DNA from: Sphingopyxis sp. Root154
GTDB lineage: Bacteria; Pseudomonadota; Alphaproteobacteria; Sphingomonadales; Sphingomonadaceae
Assembly: GCF_001427105.1 (NCBI RefSeq)
Contig: NZ_LMGI01000002.1
Coordinates: forward strand, 1,860,867-1,924,866
Length of the DNA stretch: 64,000 nucleotides
Direction: 5' to 3'
How positions within the stretch are numbered: position 1 is the first letter of the stretch; each line of letters begins with the position of its first letter. This document shows positions 42,533-54,357 of this stretch, piece by piece. The position numbers and the translations under genes were made by a program. Under the pieces are notes generated by a model. That model did no database searches. It was not told where the DNA came from and saw only the letters and a list, made by a program, of their open reading frames with translations.

Positions 42533-44919
42533 AGATCACCCTCGACTGGCTGAAAGAGCATCTCGACACGAGCGCGAACGTTGATGACGTCGTCGCCACG
42601 CTCAACCGCATCGGCCATGAGGTCGAAGGCGTCGAAAACCCCGCCGAGAAGCTCGCGGGCTTTCGCGTCGCCAAGGTGCTCACCGCCGAACGCCATCCGC
42701 AGGCGGACAAGCTGCAGGTGCTGTCCGTCGACACCGGCGACGGCGGGGCTCCGCTCACCGTCGTGTGCGGCGCGCCCAATGCGCGCGCGGGCCTGATTGG
42801 CGTGCTCGGCCTGCCCGGCGCGGTCGTGCCCGCGAACGGCATGGAGCTGAAGGTCGCTGCGGTGCGCGGCGTCGAATCGAACGGCATGATGTGCTCGACG
42901 CGCGAGCTTGAGCTTGGCGACGACCATGACGGGATCATAGAACTGCCCGAGGACGCCCCGATCGGTATGCCCTTCGCCGACTACAGCGGCGCGGGCGATC
43001 CGGTGATCGACATTTCGATCACCCCGAACCGGCAGGACTGCATGGGCGTGCGCGGCATCGCGCGCGACCTCGCCGCCGCGGGGCTCGGCACGCTGAAGCC
43101 GCTCGATATCCCGACGATCGTCGGGGAGGGTGCGCCCGCGACCGAAATTCGGACCAACGATCCCGAGGGTTGCCCCGCCTTCTACGGCCGCACGATCAGC
43201 GGCGTCACCAACGGCACCGCCCCCGAATGGATGCGCCGCCGGCTGGAAGCCGTCGGCCAGCGCTCGATCTCGGCGCTCGTCGACATCAGCAATTATGTGA
43301 TGTTCGACCTCGGCCGCCCGAGCCACATTTATGACCGCGCCCAGCTGACCGGCGCACTCGCCGCGCGCCGCGCGAAAGACGGCGAGACGGTCACCGCATT
43401 GAACGGCAAGGACTATATCCTCACCGGCACGATGACGGTGATCGCCGACGACAGAGGCGTCCACGATATCGCCGGCATCATGGGCGGCGAGCATAGCGGG
43501 TGCAGCGAGACGACGACCGACGTGCTGATCGAGGTCGCTTATTTCACCCCCGAACGCATCGCGCTGACCGGCCAGGCGCTCGCGCTGACCAGCGATGCGC
43601 GCAGCCGCTTCGAGCGCGGGGTCGATCCGGCGTTCCTCGACGACGCAACCGCGATCGTCACCGCGCATGTGCTCGCGATCTGCGGCGGCACGCCGTCGAC
43701 TGTCACGCGCGCGGGCGCCCCGCCCGCCGAGGTGAAGACGGTCGATTACGACCCGGCGCTGTCGGCGACGCTCGGCGGCATCGCGATCGCTCCCGAGCGG
43801 CAGAAGGAAATTCTTGCCGCGCTCGGTTTTTCGGTGATCGAACAGGGCGGCCGCTGGCAGGTCGCGGTGCCGAGCTGGCGCCGCGACGTCGACGGCGCCC
43901 CCGACATCGTCGAGGAAGTCACGCGCATCACCGGCTTCGACGCCGTGGCATCGGTGCCGCTGCCACGCATCGACGGGGTCGCGAAGCCGACCGCGACCGC
44001 CGAACAGCTCACCGAACGTCGCGTCCGCCGCGCCGCGGCGGCCGCCGGGTTCGACGAGGCGGTGACCTGGTCGTTCATCAGCGAAAGCGACGCCGCACCG
44101 TTCGGCAGCGGCGGCGCGTGGAACCTCGCCAATCCGATCAGCGAAGACCTGAAAGTGATGCGCCCGTCGCTGCTCCCCGGCCTGCTCGCCGCGGCGCAGC
44201 GCAACCAGAAGCGCGGCGCGAACAGCATCCGCCTGTTCGAGATCGGCCGGCGCTATCTGTCCGACGCCGAACATCCGACACTCGCCGTGCTGATGGCGGG
44301 CGACAAAAACGCGCGCGGCTGGAAGGCGGGCAAGGCCGTGCCATTCGACGCGTTCGACGCCAAGGCGGCTGCGCTGGCATTGCTTGAAGCCGCGGGCGCG
44401 CCCGCCGACCGGCTGCAGGTGATGGAGGCGGTCACGGCCGGCAGCATCTGGCACCCCGGCCAGTCGGCGACGCTGCGGCTCGGCCCCAAGGCGGTGCTCG
44501 CCGAATTCGGCGCGCTCCATCCGCTGCTGACGCGGCATTTCGACGTCGACGGGCCGGTGATGGCGGTGCAGATCTTCCTTGACGCGATCCCCGCGAAGCG
44601 CGCGAGCGGTCCGGCGCGCGCGGCGTTCACCCCGCCCGCGCTGCAATCGGTGCGCCGCGACTTCGCCTTCCTTGCGCCGACCAGCCTGACCGCCGCCGAC
44701 CTGGTGCGCGCGGTCCGCGGCGCCGACAAGACGGCGATCGTCGATGCGCGCCTCTTCGACCGTTTCGCCGGCCAGGGCGTACCCGAGGGTCAGGTGAGCC
44801 TCGCGGTCGAGGTCGAGCTGCAGCCGCTGGAGAAGAGCTTCAACGACGCCGAACTGAAGGCGATCGCCGACAAGGTGGTCGCCGCGGCGGCGAAGGTGGG
44901 GGCGGTGCTGCGCGGCTGA
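42529..44919 (+). CDS. pheT: Phenylalanyl-tRNA synthetase beta subunit
   Basis: 796-residue structural and editing subunit. Domains in order: B1/EMAP-like tRNA binding (about 40-150, [10 protein letters not shown]), B3/B4 editing (about 210-385, with [15 protein letters not shown]), B5 (about 395-470), a catalytic-like fold, and the C-terminal ferredoxin anticodon-binding domain (about 705-796). Starts at the ATGA overlap with pheS. Confidence 0.97.
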   Translation: MKITLDWLKEHLDTSANVDDVVATLNRIGHEVEGVENPAEKLAGFRVAKVLTAERHPQADKLQVLSVDTGDGGAPLTVVCGAPNARAGLIGVLGLPGAVVPANGMELKVAAVRGVESNGMMCSTRELELGDDHDGIIELPEDAPIGMPFADYSGAGDPVIDISITPNRQDCMGVRGIARDLAAAGLGTLKPLDIPTIVGEGAPATEIRTNDPEGCPAFYGRTISGVTNGTAPEWMRRRLEAVGQRSISALVDISNYVMFDLGRPSHIYDRAQLTGALAARRAKDGETVTALNGKDYILTGTMTVIADDRGVHDIAGIMGGEHSGCSETTTDVLIEVAYFTPERIALTGQALALTSDARSRFERGVDPAFLDDATAIVTAHVLAICGGTPSTVTRAGAPPAEVKTVDYDPALSATLGGIAIAPERQKEILAALGFSVIEQGGRWQVAVPSWRRDVDGAPDIVEEVTRITGFDAVASVPLPRIDGVAKPTATAEQLTERRVRRAAAAAGFDEAVTWSFISESDAAPFGSGGAWNLANPISEDLKVMRPSLLPGLLAAAQRNQKRGANSIRLFEIGRRYLSDAEHPTLAVLMAGDKNARGWKAGKAVPFDAFDAKAAALALLEAAGAPADRLQVMEAVTAGSIWHPGQSATLRLGPKAVLAEFGALHPLLTRHFDVDGPVMAVQIFLDAIPAKRASGPARAAFTPPALQSVRRDFAFLAPTSLTAADLVRAVRGADKTAIVDARLFDRFAGQGVPEGQVSLAVEVELQPLEKSFNDAELKAIADKVVAAAAKVGAVLRG

Positions 44920-44956
44920 GCTTCGCGTCGGCGAGGGATGAAAGGGAGAGTTTGAT

Positions 44957-45916
44957 ATGGACACCCGCCACCTCGTCGACCGCGAGATCGCGCCGATCAT
45001 CGACCTGTTTCCCCGGGTTGATCTCGACTCGGCACCGATCGCCCAGATTCGTGCCAAGGCGGCGGAGACCTATTCAATCCTGCCGCCACCGGTCATCGCG
45101 CCCGAGAAGCTGCTCGTGCCCTCGATCCATGGCGGGTCCGACATAACGGTTTTTCTCTACCGTCCTGCCGCAACCCGTCCGGGTTACGGCGCCATCCTGC
45201 ACATCCATGGCGGCGGCATGGTGATGGGATCGGTCGAACAGATGCAGGCCGGGCCCGCCGCGCTGGCGGCCGCAGCGGGCGTTCCCGTCGCGTCGGTCGA
45301 ATATCGCCTCGCCCCCGAACATCCTTTCCCGGCGCCGCAGGAAGATTGCCATTCGGCGCTGGCGTGGCTCGCAGGGCAAGCCGATGCGTTCGGATTCGAC
45401 GCGAGCCGGATTATCGTCGCGGGCGAAAGCGCGGGCGGCGGGCTTGCCGCGGCGCTCGCGATCATGGCGCGCGATCTTGGCGGCCCGGCGATCGCGGGCC
45501 AGCTCCTGACCTATCCGATGCTCGATCACCGCACCGGCAGCGACGCCTGTCCGTACAAGAATCCGACGACCGGCGAATTCATCTGGACGCGCGCGAGCAA
45601 CCGCTTCGGCTGGGCGGCGCTGCAGGGCGATTACACGGCCGACGACGCCCGGCGCGGCTGGTTTTCGCCGAGCCTCGCCGAGGATTTGTCCGGCCTGCCC
45701 CCGGTCTATATCGCCACCGGAAGTCTCGACCTCTTCTTCGACGAAAATCTCGACTATGCGCGCCGGCTCGTCGCGGCGGGGGTGCCCGTCGACCTGCACA
45801 GCTATGCCGGCGCGATCCATGCCTTTAATGCGATCCCCGACGCCGCGCTGTCGCAGCGTTTCAACAGCGGACTGCTCGCGGCGGCGGCGATCATGGCGGG
45901 GCCCTCGGGCGGCTGA
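44957..45916 (+). CDS. HSL-type alpha/beta-hydrolase (esterase)
   Basis: A 319-residue cytoplasmic esterase of the hormone-sensitive lipase group. Oxyanion HGGG at 84-87, nucleophile Ser158 in GESAGG, acid Asp in GSLDLFFDE and His in GAIHAFN. Substrate probably short-chain esters. GGGAGAG precedes the ATG. It stands between pheT and ogt on the same strand, about 37 and 69 bases away, with no clear operon link. Confidence 0.93.
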   Translation: MDTRHLVDREIAPIIDLFPRVDLDSAPIAQIRAKAAETYSILPPPVIAPEKLLVPSIHGGSDITVFLYRPAATRPGYGAILHIHGGGMVMGSVEQMQAGPAALAAAAGVPVASVEYRLAPEHPFPAPQEDCHSALAWLAGQADAFGFDASRIIVAGESAGGGLAAALAIMARDLGGPAIAGQLLTYPMLDHRTGSDACPYKNPTTGEFIWTRASNRFGWAALQGDYTADDARRGWFSPSLAEDLSGLPPVYIATGSLDLFFDENLDYARRLVAAGVPVDLHSYAGAIHAFNAIPDAALSQRFNSGLLAAAAIMAGPSGG

Positions 45917-45985
45917 AGGCAAGTATCTTGCGATATGGTTTTGGCGAAATATTGCCCTATATCGGACCGCAGATGAGCGACAGAC

Positions 45986-46543
45986 ATGCCCGGCCATAGC
46001 CATTATCAGCTTTTCGAAACCGGGGCCGGGGTCGCGGCCATCGGCTGGACGAGCACCGGCATTATGAGCTTTCGCCTGCCTGCGCCGAGCGCGGGCGAAG
46101 CCGAGCGCGCCATTTTGCGCCGTCTGCCCGACGCGGTGCGTACCGAGCCCCCGGCAGGAATAGCGACGGTGATCGGCGCGGCGATCCGTTATTTCGAAGG
46201 GGAACGGATCGAGTTTTTCGACGTACCGATCGATCTGGGACCGCAGCCGCCCTTCTTCGCACAAGTCTATGGCTTGGTACGCAAGCTCGGCTGGGGCGAA
46301 ACGACCACCTATGGCGCCGTTGCGCGCGCGCTGGACGCGGGTCCCGAACATGCCCGCGCGGTCGGGCAGGCGATGGCGACGAATCCCGTCCCGCTGATCG
46401 TCCCCTGCCATCGCGTCTTGGCGGCGGGCGGTAAGATCGGAGGTTTCTCTGCGCCAGGCGGTTCCACGTCCAAGGCCCGGATGCTCGAGCTCGAAGGTGT
46501 GCCCGTCGCCGTCGCCCCCGCGCAGCAAGGGTTCGACTTCTAG
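45986..46543 (+). CDS. ogt: O6-alkylguanine-DNA alkyltransferase
   Basis: Suicide repair protein that takes alkyl groups from O6-alkylguanine. The 185-residue protein has the active-site PCHRV (Cys141), the Tyr-Gly HTH region (GETTTYGAVARAL, about 105-117) and GGFSAPGG. It lacks the Ada methylphosphotriester domain. Its stop shares CTAG with the convergent glnD gene. Confidence 0.93.
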   Translation: MPGHSHYQLFETGAGVAAIGWTSTGIMSFRLPAPSAGEAERAILRRLPDAVRTEPPAGIATVIGAAIRYFEGERIEFFDVPIDLGPQPPFFAQVYGLVRKLGWGETTTYGAVARALDAGPEHARAVGQAMATNPVPLIVPCHRVLAAGGKIGGFSAPGGSTSKARMLELEGVPVAVAPAQQGFDF

Positions 46544-49299
46544 GCCGCGACGGCGTCCTCGCTGTGGCTCGTCGCCGCTTCGAGCAGGCGTTTCTCGAGG
46601 CTCTTCACCCGCGCCGCGCTGTCGATCTTGTCGCCGATCAGGTCGGTGACATAGAAGGTATCGACCGCGCGCTCGCCATAGGTCGCGACATGCGCGCTGT
46701 GCACCGTCACCTTCGACTGGAACAGCGCATAGGCGAGCTGGTTGAGCAGCGCGGGACGGTCCTGCGCATTGACCTCGATCACGGTAAACCGATTTGAAGC
46801 CTTATTGTCGACAAAAACGTTCGGCGCGACGCGGAAGGCTTCCGCGCGCGTGCGCGGCAGCGCTCGCGCTTCGAGTTTGGGCAGCAATTTGTGGCGGTTG
46901 GCGAGCGCATCCTCGATCGCGCGCGTCAACCGGTCGATTTGTCCCGCCTCGGCAAACGGCCGGCCGAGCGGGTCCTGAACAAGGAAATTGTCGAGCGCGA
47001 GCCCGTCGCGCGTCGTGTGGATGCGCGCATCGATGATGTTCCCACCGGCGAGGTGGATGCCGCCCGCGATGCGATAGAAAAGCCCCGGATGGTCCGCCGC
47101 GAGCACCATCACCAGCGTCGCGCCGCGATCGTCGTCGGGAACCGCGGCGATATGCAGCGGTGCGTCGCCCGCCTGCCGGATATGGACCAGATTGGCGGCG
47201 ATGACCTCGACCGGTTCGGCGATCCAATAGCTTTCGGGAAGGCGCTTTGCGACCTTGTCGAAGGTTCTGCGGTCGAAGCCGAACTGCGCTGCAACCGCTT
47301 CCTTCTTGCTTTCGATCCGCGCTTCGCGGCCGCGCTGCTTGTGGCCGAGGCGCAGCACTTCTTCGGCGGCATCGTAAAGCTCGGTGAGCAACTGGCGTTT
47401 CCAGCCGTTCCACACCCCCGGACCGACGGCGCGGATGTCGACGACGGTAAGCACTAACAGCAGGCGCAGGCGCTCGGGCGATTGCACGATCTGCGCGAAG
47501 TCGAGGATCGTCTTGAAATCGGCGAGGTCGCGCTTGAACGCGGTCGCCGACATCAGCAGATGATAGCGCACGAGCCACGAGACGGTTTCGGTCTCGGCCT
47601 CGTTCAGCCCGAGCCGCGGGCAGACGCGCAGTGCGAGTTCGGCGCCGAGCACGCTATGATCGCCGCCGCGCCCCTTGGCGATGTCGTGCAGCAACACCGC
47701 GACATAGACGACGCGCCGCGAATGGATCTGGTCCATGATCGCGGTCGACAGCGGATGATCATCCTTGAGCCGATTCTGCTCGATGTCAGCGAGCAGGCCG
47801 ATCGCGCGGATGGTATGCTCATCGACGGTATAATGATGATACATGTCGAACTGCATCTGCGCGACGACGCGGCCGAAATCCGGCACAAATCGGCCGAACA
47901 CCCCCGCCTCGTTCATCCAGCGCAGCACTGTCTCGGGATCGCGTGGGCTGGTCAGCACGTCGAGGAACAGTTCGTTCGCGCGCGCGATGCGGCGGACGCC
48001 GCGCGCATCGATCAGCTTCGCATCGTGGCGCGCCTGGCGCATCGCCTGCGGATGGATTTCGAGGCCATGCTTGTCGGCGAGCGCGAAAATTTCGACCAGC
48101 CGCACCGGGTCCTGCTGGAAGAAGTCATCACCGGGCAATGCGAGCCGGCCGCGGTCGAGCACGAAACCGTGGAGCTTGCCCGGGCGCCGCCGGATCGTAG
48201 GCAGGAAGCGCCGCCCGCGCGCCGCCATCTGATCGTCGAGATGCGCGAGGAAGGTGCCGGTGACGTCGCCGACGCTTTTGGCGTGGAGGAAATAGAGCTG
48301 CATGAAACGCTCGACCGCGCTCTTCCCCGGGCGGTCCGCGAATTTCATCCGCGCCGCGATCTCGCGCTGGAAATCGAAGGTCAGCCGGTCCTCGGCGCGC
48401 CCCGCGAGGATATGGAGGTGACAGCGCACCGCGAGGAGGAAATTTTCGGCGCGTTCGAACTGGCGAAGCTCACGCCCCGACATCAGCCCCGCATCGACCA
48501 GCTCGGGTACGGTGCGGACGCGATGGATGAACTTGCCGATCCAGAAGAGCGTGTGGAGGTCGCGCAGCCCGCCCTTCCCTTCCTTCACATTGGGTTCGAC
48601 GACATAGCGCGAATCGCCCATACGCTTGTGGCGTTCGTCGCGCTCGGCAAGTTTTTCGGCGACAAATGCCCGCGCATTGCCCGCGACGACCTCGGCATCG
48701 AAGCGCGCCGACGCCTGGTCGTAAAGGGTGCGATCGCCCCAGATGAAGCGCCCTTCGAGCAGCGCGGTGCGGATCGTGAGATCCTCCTTCGCGGCGCGCA
48801 CCATCTCATCGAGCGAGCGGCTCGAATGGCCGACCTTCAGCCCGAGATCCCACAAAGTATAGAGCTGCGCCTCGATCACCTGTTCGGTCCAGCTCGTCTG
48901 CTTGAACGGGGTCAAAAAGCCGATGTCGATGTCGCTGTGCGGCGCCATTTCGCCGCGGCCATAGCCGCCAACCGCGATCAGCGTGATCCGCTCGCCCGCC
49001 GAGCGATTCGCCGACGGATACAGATAGCCGGTGGTGAAATCATGGCTGAGGCGGATGATCTGGTCGATCAGGAATGCCGTTGCATTGGCGGCGACGCGCC
49101 CCGACGACGGCCGTTCGAGCAGCCGGCGCTCGATCTCGGCGCGGCCATCCTCGAGCGCGCCCTTGAGCAGGTCGACCATCACGCGGCGGCGTTTGCCGGT
49201 GTCGCTCGTTTCACCGGCGATCTCGTCGAGCCGCCCCGACAGCGCCCGGCGATCGATGATCGCGCGGCGCTGGTCGAGATTGTCGAACAGGTCGCTCAT
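46540..49299 (-). CDS. glnD: PII uridylyltransferase / uridylyl-removing enzyme
   Basis: Nitrogen sensor that uridylylates PII and removes UMP. The 919-residue protein has the nucleotidyltransferase GGYGRGE (111-117) with Asp123 and Asp125, an HD domain with VLLHDIAKGRGGDHS, and two C-terminal ACT domains (glutamine sensing, about 735-900). mutS overlaps its start by four bases, so the two are coupled. Glutamine controls the balance of activities in known homologues. Confidence 0.96.
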   Translation of the reverse strand: MSDLFDNLDQRRAIIDRRALSGRLDEIAGETSDTGKRRRVMVDLLKGALEDGRAEIERRLLERPSSGRVAANATAFLIDQIIRLSHDFTTGYLYPSANRSAGERITLIAVGGYGRGEMAPHSDIDIGFLTPFKQTSWTEQVIEAQLYTLWDLGLKVGHSSRSLDEMVRAAKEDLTIRTALLEGRFIWGDRTLYDQASARFDAEVVAGNARAFVAEKLAERDERHKRMGDSRYVVEPNVKEGKGGLRDLHTLFWIGKFIHRVRTVPELVDAGLMSGRELRQFERAENFLLAVRCHLHILAGRAEDRLTFDFQREIAARMKFADRPGKSAVERFMQLYFLHAKSVGDVTGTFLAHLDDQMAARGRRFLPTIRRRPGKLHGFVLDRGRLALPGDDFFQQDPVRLVEIFALADKHGLEIHPQAMRQARHDAKLIDARGVRRIARANELFLDVLTSPRDPETVLRWMNEAGVFGRFVPDFGRVVAQMQFDMYHHYTVDEHTIRAIGLLADIEQNRLKDDHPLSTAIMDQIHSRRVVYVAVLLHDIAKGRGGDHSVLGAELALRVCPRLGLNEAETETVSWLVRYHLLMSATAFKRDLADFKTILDFAQIVQSPERLRLLLVLTVVDIRAVGPGVWNGWKRQLLTELYDAAEEVLRLGHKQRGREARIESKKEAVAAQFGFDRRTFDKVAKRLPESYWIAEPVEVIAANLVHIRQAGDAPLHIAAVPDDDRGATLVMVLAADHPGLFYRIAGGIHLAGGNIIDARIHTTRDGLALDNFLVQDPLGRPFAEAGQIDRLTRAIEDALANRHKLLPKLEARALPRTRAEAFRVAPNVFVDNKASNRFTVIEVNAQDRPALLNQLAYALFQSKVTVHSAHVATYGERAVDTFYVTDLIGDKIDSAARVKSLEKRLLEAATSHSEDAVAA

Positions 49300-51959
49300 C
49301 GCTCCTCCGCCATCAGCCGCTTGAGCGTGTAGAGCGCGTCTAGCGCCTCGCGCGGGGCGAGCGCATCGGGGTCGATACCTGCCAGCGCCTCGCGCAGCGC
49401 GTCCTTCACCGCCGCCGGCGCCTCGGCAAGCGTCGCGGCGAACAGCGGCAGATCGTCGAGCCCCGCGGCAAGCCCGCCGGTCTTCTCGCGCCCCGCCTCA
49501 AGCTTGGCGAGCACCGCCTCGGCACGCTTCACCACTCCCGCGGGCACGCCCGCGAGGCGCGCGACCGCAAGGCCGTAGCTGCGGTCGGCGGGCCCCTCGG
49601 CGAGTTCGTGGAGCAGCACCAGATCGCCCTGCCACTCGCGCGCGCGGACGTGGTGGAGCGACAGCGCGTTCAGCGTTTCGGCGAGCCGGGTCAGTTCGTG
49701 ATAATGCGTCGCGAAGAGGCAGCGGCACTTGTTCACCTCGTGCACGGCCTCGACCACCGACCAGGCGAGCGCGAGCCCGTCGTAAGTCGAGGTGCCGCGC
49801 CCGACCTCGTCGAGGATGACGAAGCTTTGCGGGGTCGCCTGCGCGAGAATCGCGGCGGTCTCGACCATCTCGACCATGAAGGTCGAGCGCCCGCGCGCGA
49901 GATTGTCGCTCGCGCCGACGCGGCTGAACAGCCGGTCGACGAGCCCGAGCTTTGCCGATGCCGCGGGGACGAAGCCGCCCGCCTGCGCGAGCACGACGAT
50001 CAGCGCATTCTGGCGCAGGAAGGTCGATTTACCGCCCATGTTCGGGCCGGTGACGAGCCAGAGGCGGTCGCTTGTCGAGAGCGAGACATCGTTGGGGACG
50101 AAGCGTTCGCCCGACTTCGCGAGCGCCGCTTCGACTACCGGATGGCGGCCGCCGGCGACGTCGAGGCACGGGGTGTCGGCGAGGTCGGGGCGGCACCAAT
50201 TGTGGCTCATCGCATGGTCGGCGAGCGCCGCGGCGACGTCGATGCGCGCGAGCACATCGCAGCTCGCGGCGATCGCCTCGCGCCGCGCGATCGCGGCGTC
50301 GGTCAGCGATTCGAGATGCGCGGCCTCGGCGGCGATCGCGTGGACGCCCGCCTGCGTCACGCGGCTCGCGGCTTCATGGAGATCGGACGAGTTGAAGCGC
50401 ACCACGCCTGCGAGTGTCTGGCGATGCGTGAAGCCCGACTCGGGGGCCATCAGCGCATCGGCATGCTTCGCCGGCACCTCGACATGATAGCCAAGCACGC
50501 CATTGTGGCGGATCTTGAGCGAGGCGATGCCGGTGCGGTCGCGATAGCCCGCCTCGAGCAGCGCGATCGCCTTGCGCCCGTCGCGCGCGGTTTCGCGCAG
50601 CGCGTCGAGCGCATGGTCATAGCCTTCGGCGACATAACCGCCCTGCGCGGCGTCGACCGGCGGGGTTTCGATCAGCGCGCGGCTGAGTTCGTCGACGAGC
50701 GTGCCGTGGCCGTCGAGCCCTGGAAGCAGCCGCGCGAGCAAAGGCGGCAGGTCGGGCCGGCGCGCGAGCCGTTCGCGCAAGAGCCGCGCGCCGCCGAGCG
50801 CATCGCGCAGCTGCGCCAGATCGCGCGGCCCGCCGCGCCCCGCGACGAGGCGACCGAGCGCGCGCCCGGCGTCGGGGAGCGCGCGCAGCGCCGCACGAAG
50901 CTCGCCGCGCCATAGTGAATCGCGCGCCAAGCCATCGACGAGATCGAGCCGGTCGAGGATCGCATCCTTGTCGGTCAGCGGACTCGCGAGATCGTCGGCG
51001 AGCAGGCGCGCGCCCGCCGCGGTAACGGTGCGGTCGATGGTGCCGAGCAGGCTGCCCTCGCGTGCGCCCGCCATCGTGCGAACGAGTTCGAGGCTCTCGC
51101 GCGTCGCGGCGTCGATCGCCATCCGTCCCGACGCGAGGTGCCGTACCGGCGGCTGGAGGAAGGTCGGTCCGCCGGTGCCGACATGGTCGAGATAGGCGAC
51201 GAGCGCGCCCATAGCGGCGATTTCGCCGCGCCCGAACTGGCCGAAGCCGTCGAGCGTCTGGACACCGAAGAAGGTTTCGAGGCGCTTCTGTGCGCTCGCG
51301 CTCGAAAAGTCCGCGGACGGGCGCCGAACGATCTGCCGCGCCGACGAGATCGGCAGTTCCCCGGCGCTCTCGCTGAGCAACAATTCCGACGGCGCGAGCC
51401 GCGCGAGTTCGGCGTCGACCGCTTGCGCGGGGACTGCGACGACCTCGAAGCGCCCCGTCGAAATATCGGCGGCGGCGATCGCCATCTCGCCGTCGCTGCC
51501 GATCTGCGCGAGCGCGGCAAGGCGGTTCGCGCTACGCCCTTCGAGCAGGCTTTCCTCGGTCAGCGTACCCGCGGTGACGAAACGCACGATGTCGCGCGCG
51601 ACGAGCGCCTTCGACCCGCCGCGCGCCTTCGCCTCGGCGGGCGTTTCGATCTGTTCGGCGATCGCGACGCGGTGGCCGGCGCGAATCAGCCGCGCGAGAT
51701 AGGATTCGGCGGCGTGCACGGGAACGCCGCACATCGCCACCGGCTGCCCGTCATGTTCGCCGCGCGAGGTCAGCGCGATGTCGAGCGTCGATGCCGCTGC
51801 CTTCGCATCGTCGAAGAACAGCTCGAAAAAATCGCCCATGCGATAGAAGAGCAGGCAGTCGCCCGCCTTGTCCTTCAGCGACCAATATTGTGCCATCATC
51901 GGCGTCGCGGCGGGCGCGGGGTTGTTCATATTAGCAGCGGAGCGGGCGGTGACAGGCAT
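49296..51959 (-). CDS. mutS: DNA mismatch repair protein MutS
   Basis: Recognises mismatches and small loops. 887 residues: mismatch-reading domain I with GDFFELFFDDA (Phe-x-Glu near residue 43), connector, lever and clamp, then ATPase with Walker A GPNMGGKST near residue 637 and STYDGLALAW. The start is uncertain: ATG at 51959 or 51929, neither with a clear Shine-Dalgarno. Its stop overlaps the glnD start. Divergent from maeB by 131 bases. mutL is not nearby. Confidence 0.96.
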   Translation of the reverse strand: MPVTARSAANMNNPAPAATPMMAQYWSLKDKAGDCLLFYRMGDFFELFFDDAKAAASTLDIALTSRGEHDGQPVAMCGVPVHAAESYLARLIRAGHRVAIAEQIETPAEAKARGGSKALVARDIVRFVTAGTLTEESLLEGRSANRLAALAQIGSDGEMAIAAADISTGRFEVVAVPAQAVDAELARLAPSELLLSESAGELPISSARQIVRRPSADFSSASAQKRLETFFGVQTLDGFGQFGRGEIAAMGALVAYLDHVGTGGPTFLQPPVRHLASGRMAIDAATRESLELVRTMAGAREGSLLGTIDRTVTAAGARLLADDLASPLTDKDAILDRLDLVDGLARDSLWRGELRAALRALPDAGRALGRLVAGRGGPRDLAQLRDALGGARLLRERLARRPDLPPLLARLLPGLDGHGTLVDELSRALIETPPVDAAQGGYVAEGYDHALDALRETARDGRKAIALLEAGYRDRTGIASLKIRHNGVLGYHVEVPAKHADALMAPESGFTHRQTLAGVVRFNSSDLHEAASRVTQAGVHAIAAEAAHLESLTDAAIARREAIAASCDVLARIDVAAALADHAMSHNWCRPDLADTPCLDVAGGRHPVVEAALAKSGERFVPNDVSLSTSDRLWLVTGPNMGGKSTFLRQNALIVVLAQAGGFVPAASAKLGLVDRLFSRVGASDNLARGRSTFMVEMVETAAILAQATPQSFVILDEVGRGTSTYDGLALAWSVVEAVHEVNKCRCLFATHYHELTRLAETLNALSLHHVRAREWQGDLVLLHELAEGPADRSYGLAVARLAGVPAGVVKRAEAVLAKLEAGREKTGGLAAGLDDLPLFAATLAEAPAAVKDALREALAGIDPDALAPREALDALYTLKRLMAEER

Positions 51960-52090
51960 GCGACATGCTTAGGGACGGATATGGGGCAGTGGCAAGACGC
52001 GCGCGCGATTCGCGGGTTCCATTTCCGCTTGGCGACGCTAGGGAATGGGCTCGGGCGCGCATCTTGTGAATTCATTTGAGAGGATAAACG

Positions 52091-54355
52091 ATGGATAGTG
52101 GCAGCAAGGTGCAATTTTCGGACCGCGAGGCGCTGCTGTATCACGCCTATGGCCGGCCCGGGAAAATCGAGATCGTCGCGTCGAAACCAATGGCGACGCA
52201 GCGCGACCTCAGCCTTGCCTATTCGCCCGGCGTTGCGGTTCCGGTGCTCGCGATCGCCGAGGATCCGGCGAAAGCCTATGATTATACGATCAAGGGCAAT
52301 CTGGTTGCGGTGATTTCGAACGGCACCGCGATCCTCGGGCTCGGCAATTTGGGCGCGCTCGCATCGAAGCCCGTGATGGAAGGCAAGGCGGTGCTGTTCA
52401 AGCGCTTCGCCGACGTCGATTCGATCGACCTCGAAGTCGATACCGAAGACCCCCAGCGCTTCATCGAGGCGGTCGAGCTGCTAGCGCCGAGCTTCGGCGG
52501 CATCAATCTCGAAGACATTGCCGCGCCCAACTGTTTCATCATCGAAGCGGCGCTCAAAGAACGCATGAACATTCCGGTGTTCCATGACGACCAGCACGGC
52601 ACCGCGATCATCACCGCCGCGGGCCTGATCAACGCCTGTTATCTCACGGGACGCGACCTTGCGACGGTGAAGGTGGTCGTCAACGGCGCCGGCGCCGCGG
52701 CAATCGCGTGCACCGCGCTGATCAAGGCGATGGGCGTGCGGCACGAAAATGTGATCATGTGCGACCGCAAGGGCACGATCTATCAGGGCCGCACCGAAAG
52801 CATGGACCAGTGGAAGTCGGCGCATGCGGTGCCGACCGAAGCGCGGAACCTGACCGAAGCGCTCGTCGGCGCCGACGTGTTCCTCGGCCTGTCGGCCGCG
52901 GGGGCGCTGAAGCCCGAGATGGTGAAGGACATGGCGCCCGCGCCGATCATCTTTGCGATGGCGAACCCCGATCCCGAAATCTCGCCGCCGGACGCCCGTG
53001 CAGCAAGACCTGACGCGATCATCGCGACGGGACGGTCGGACTATCCGAACCAGGTCAACAATGTGCTCTGCTTCCCCTTCATCTTCCGCGGCGCGCTCGA
53101 CGTCCATGCGACCGCGATAAACGAGGAGATGAAGATCGCGGCTGCGTACGCGATTGCCGACCTTGCGCGCCAGCAGGTGCCCGAGGAGGTCGCCGCGGCC
53201 TATGGCGGGCGCGCATCGAGCTTCGGCCCCGAATATATCATCCCCTCGCCCTTCGATCCGCGGCTGATGGAAATCGTGCCGGCGGCGGTCGCCGAAGCGG
53301 CGATGAAGAGCGGCGTCGCGCAGCGGCCGATCGCTAATCTCGACGAATATCGCACCCAGCTGCGCGCCCGGCTCAATCCGACCACCTCGGTGCTGACGCT
53401 CGCCTATGAAGCCGCGCGCAACAATCCGAAGCGCGTCGTCTTTGCCGAAGGCGAAGAGGAAGTCGTGCTGCGCGCCGCCATCCAGTTCCGCGATGGCGGC
53501 TACGGGATCCCGGTGCTCGTCGGACGCGAGGGGCTGCACGACAAGCTGCGCGCGATGGGTGTCGCCGACGCCGAAAGCTTCGAGGTCCACAACAGCGTCA
53601 ATTCACCGCACGTCCCGCAGATGGTCGACATGCTCTACGAACGGCTGCAGCGCCGCGGATATCTCCGCCGCGATGTCGAGCGCATGGTCAATCGCGATCG
53701 CAACATCTTCGGATCGCTGCTGCTCAAGATGGGTCTCGGCGATGCGATGATCACGGGAACGACGCGCACCTACTCGCAGTCGATGCGCGAAATCCGGCGC
53801 GTGATCGATCATGCCGAGGGAAAGACGCCGTTCGGCATCCACATCCTGGTCGACCAGCATCATACCATCTTCATGTCCGATACGACGGTGAACGAGCGGC
53901 CGACCGCCGAGATGCTCGCCGATATCGCCGAACGCACGGCGCAGGTCGCGCGGCGTATGGGTCACGAACCGCGCGTCGCTTTCCTGTCCTACTCGACCTT
54001 CGGCAATCCCGAGGGAAGCTGGCTCGAAAGCATCCGCGAGGCGGTGTCGATCCTCGACCAGCGGAAGCCCGGCTTTGAATATGAAGGCGAAATGGCGCCC
54101 GACGTCGCGCTGAACGAGAAGGTGATGAAGAATTATCCCTTCTGCCGCCTGTCGGGTCCCGCGAATGTGCTGATCATGCCCGGGCTGCAATCGGCGAACC
54201 TGTCGGCAAAGCTGCTACGCGAACTCGGCGGCGGGGCGGTGATCGGTCCGATGCTCGTCGGCATGGAGAAACCGGTGCAGGTCGCAACGATGGCGTCGAC
54301 CGCGTCGGACCTCGTCACCCTCGCGGTGCTCGCGGCAGGCGGGATCGCGCAATAA
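52091..54355 (+). CDS. maeB: NADP-dependent malic enzyme fused to a phosphotransacetylase-like domain
   Basis: Converts malate to pyruvate with NADPH. The 754-residue protein has an N-terminal malic enzyme (about 1-430; [24 protein letters not shown] nearby and [13 protein letters not shown] for NADP) and a C-terminal PTA-like domain (about 435-754; [18 protein letters not shown] type block). In known proteins the PTA part is regulatory, sensing acetyl-CoA, rather than catalytic. GAGAGGAT precedes the ATG. Divergent from mutS. Confidence 0.95.
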   Translation: MDSGSKVQFSDREALLYHAYGRPGKIEIVASKPMATQRDLSLAYSPGVAVPVLAIAEDPAKAYDYTIKGNLVAVISNGTAILGLGNLGALASKPVMEGKAVLFKRFADVDSIDLEVDTEDPQRFIEAVELLAPSFGGINLEDIAAPNCFIIEAALKERMNIPVFHDDQHGTAIITAAGLINACYLTGRDLATVKVVVNGAGAAAIACTALIKAMGVRHENVIMCDRKGTIYQGRTESMDQWKSAHAVPTEARNLTEALVGADVFLGLSAAGALKPEMVKDMAPAPIIFAMANPDPEISPPDARAARPDAIIATGRSDYPNQVNNVLCFPFIFRGALDVHATAINEEMKIAAAYAIADLARQQVPEEVAAAYGGRASSFGPEYIIPSPFDPRLMEIVPAAVAEAAMKSGVAQRPIANLDEYRTQLRARLNPTTSVLTLAYEAARNNPKRVVFAEGEEEVVLRAAIQFRDGGYGIPVLVGREGLHDKLRAMGVADAESFEVHNSVNSPHVPQMVDMLYERLQRRGYLRRDVERMVNRDRNIFGSLLLKMGLGDAMITGTTRTYSQSMREIRRVIDHAEGKTPFGIHILVDQHHTIFMSDTTVNERPTAEMLADIAERTAQVARRMGHEPRVAFLSYSTFGNPEGSWLESIREAVSILDQRKPGFEYEGEMAPDVALNEKVMKNYPFCRLSGPANVLIMPGLQSANLSAKLLRELGGGAVIGPMLVGMEKPVQVATMASTASDLVTLAVLAAGGIAQ

Positions 54356-54357
54356 GG

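Noticed and set aside
42478..45057. 859-residue minus-strand open frame over pheT
   Set aside because: Antisense to pheT, no recognisable domain, composition of a shadow frame.
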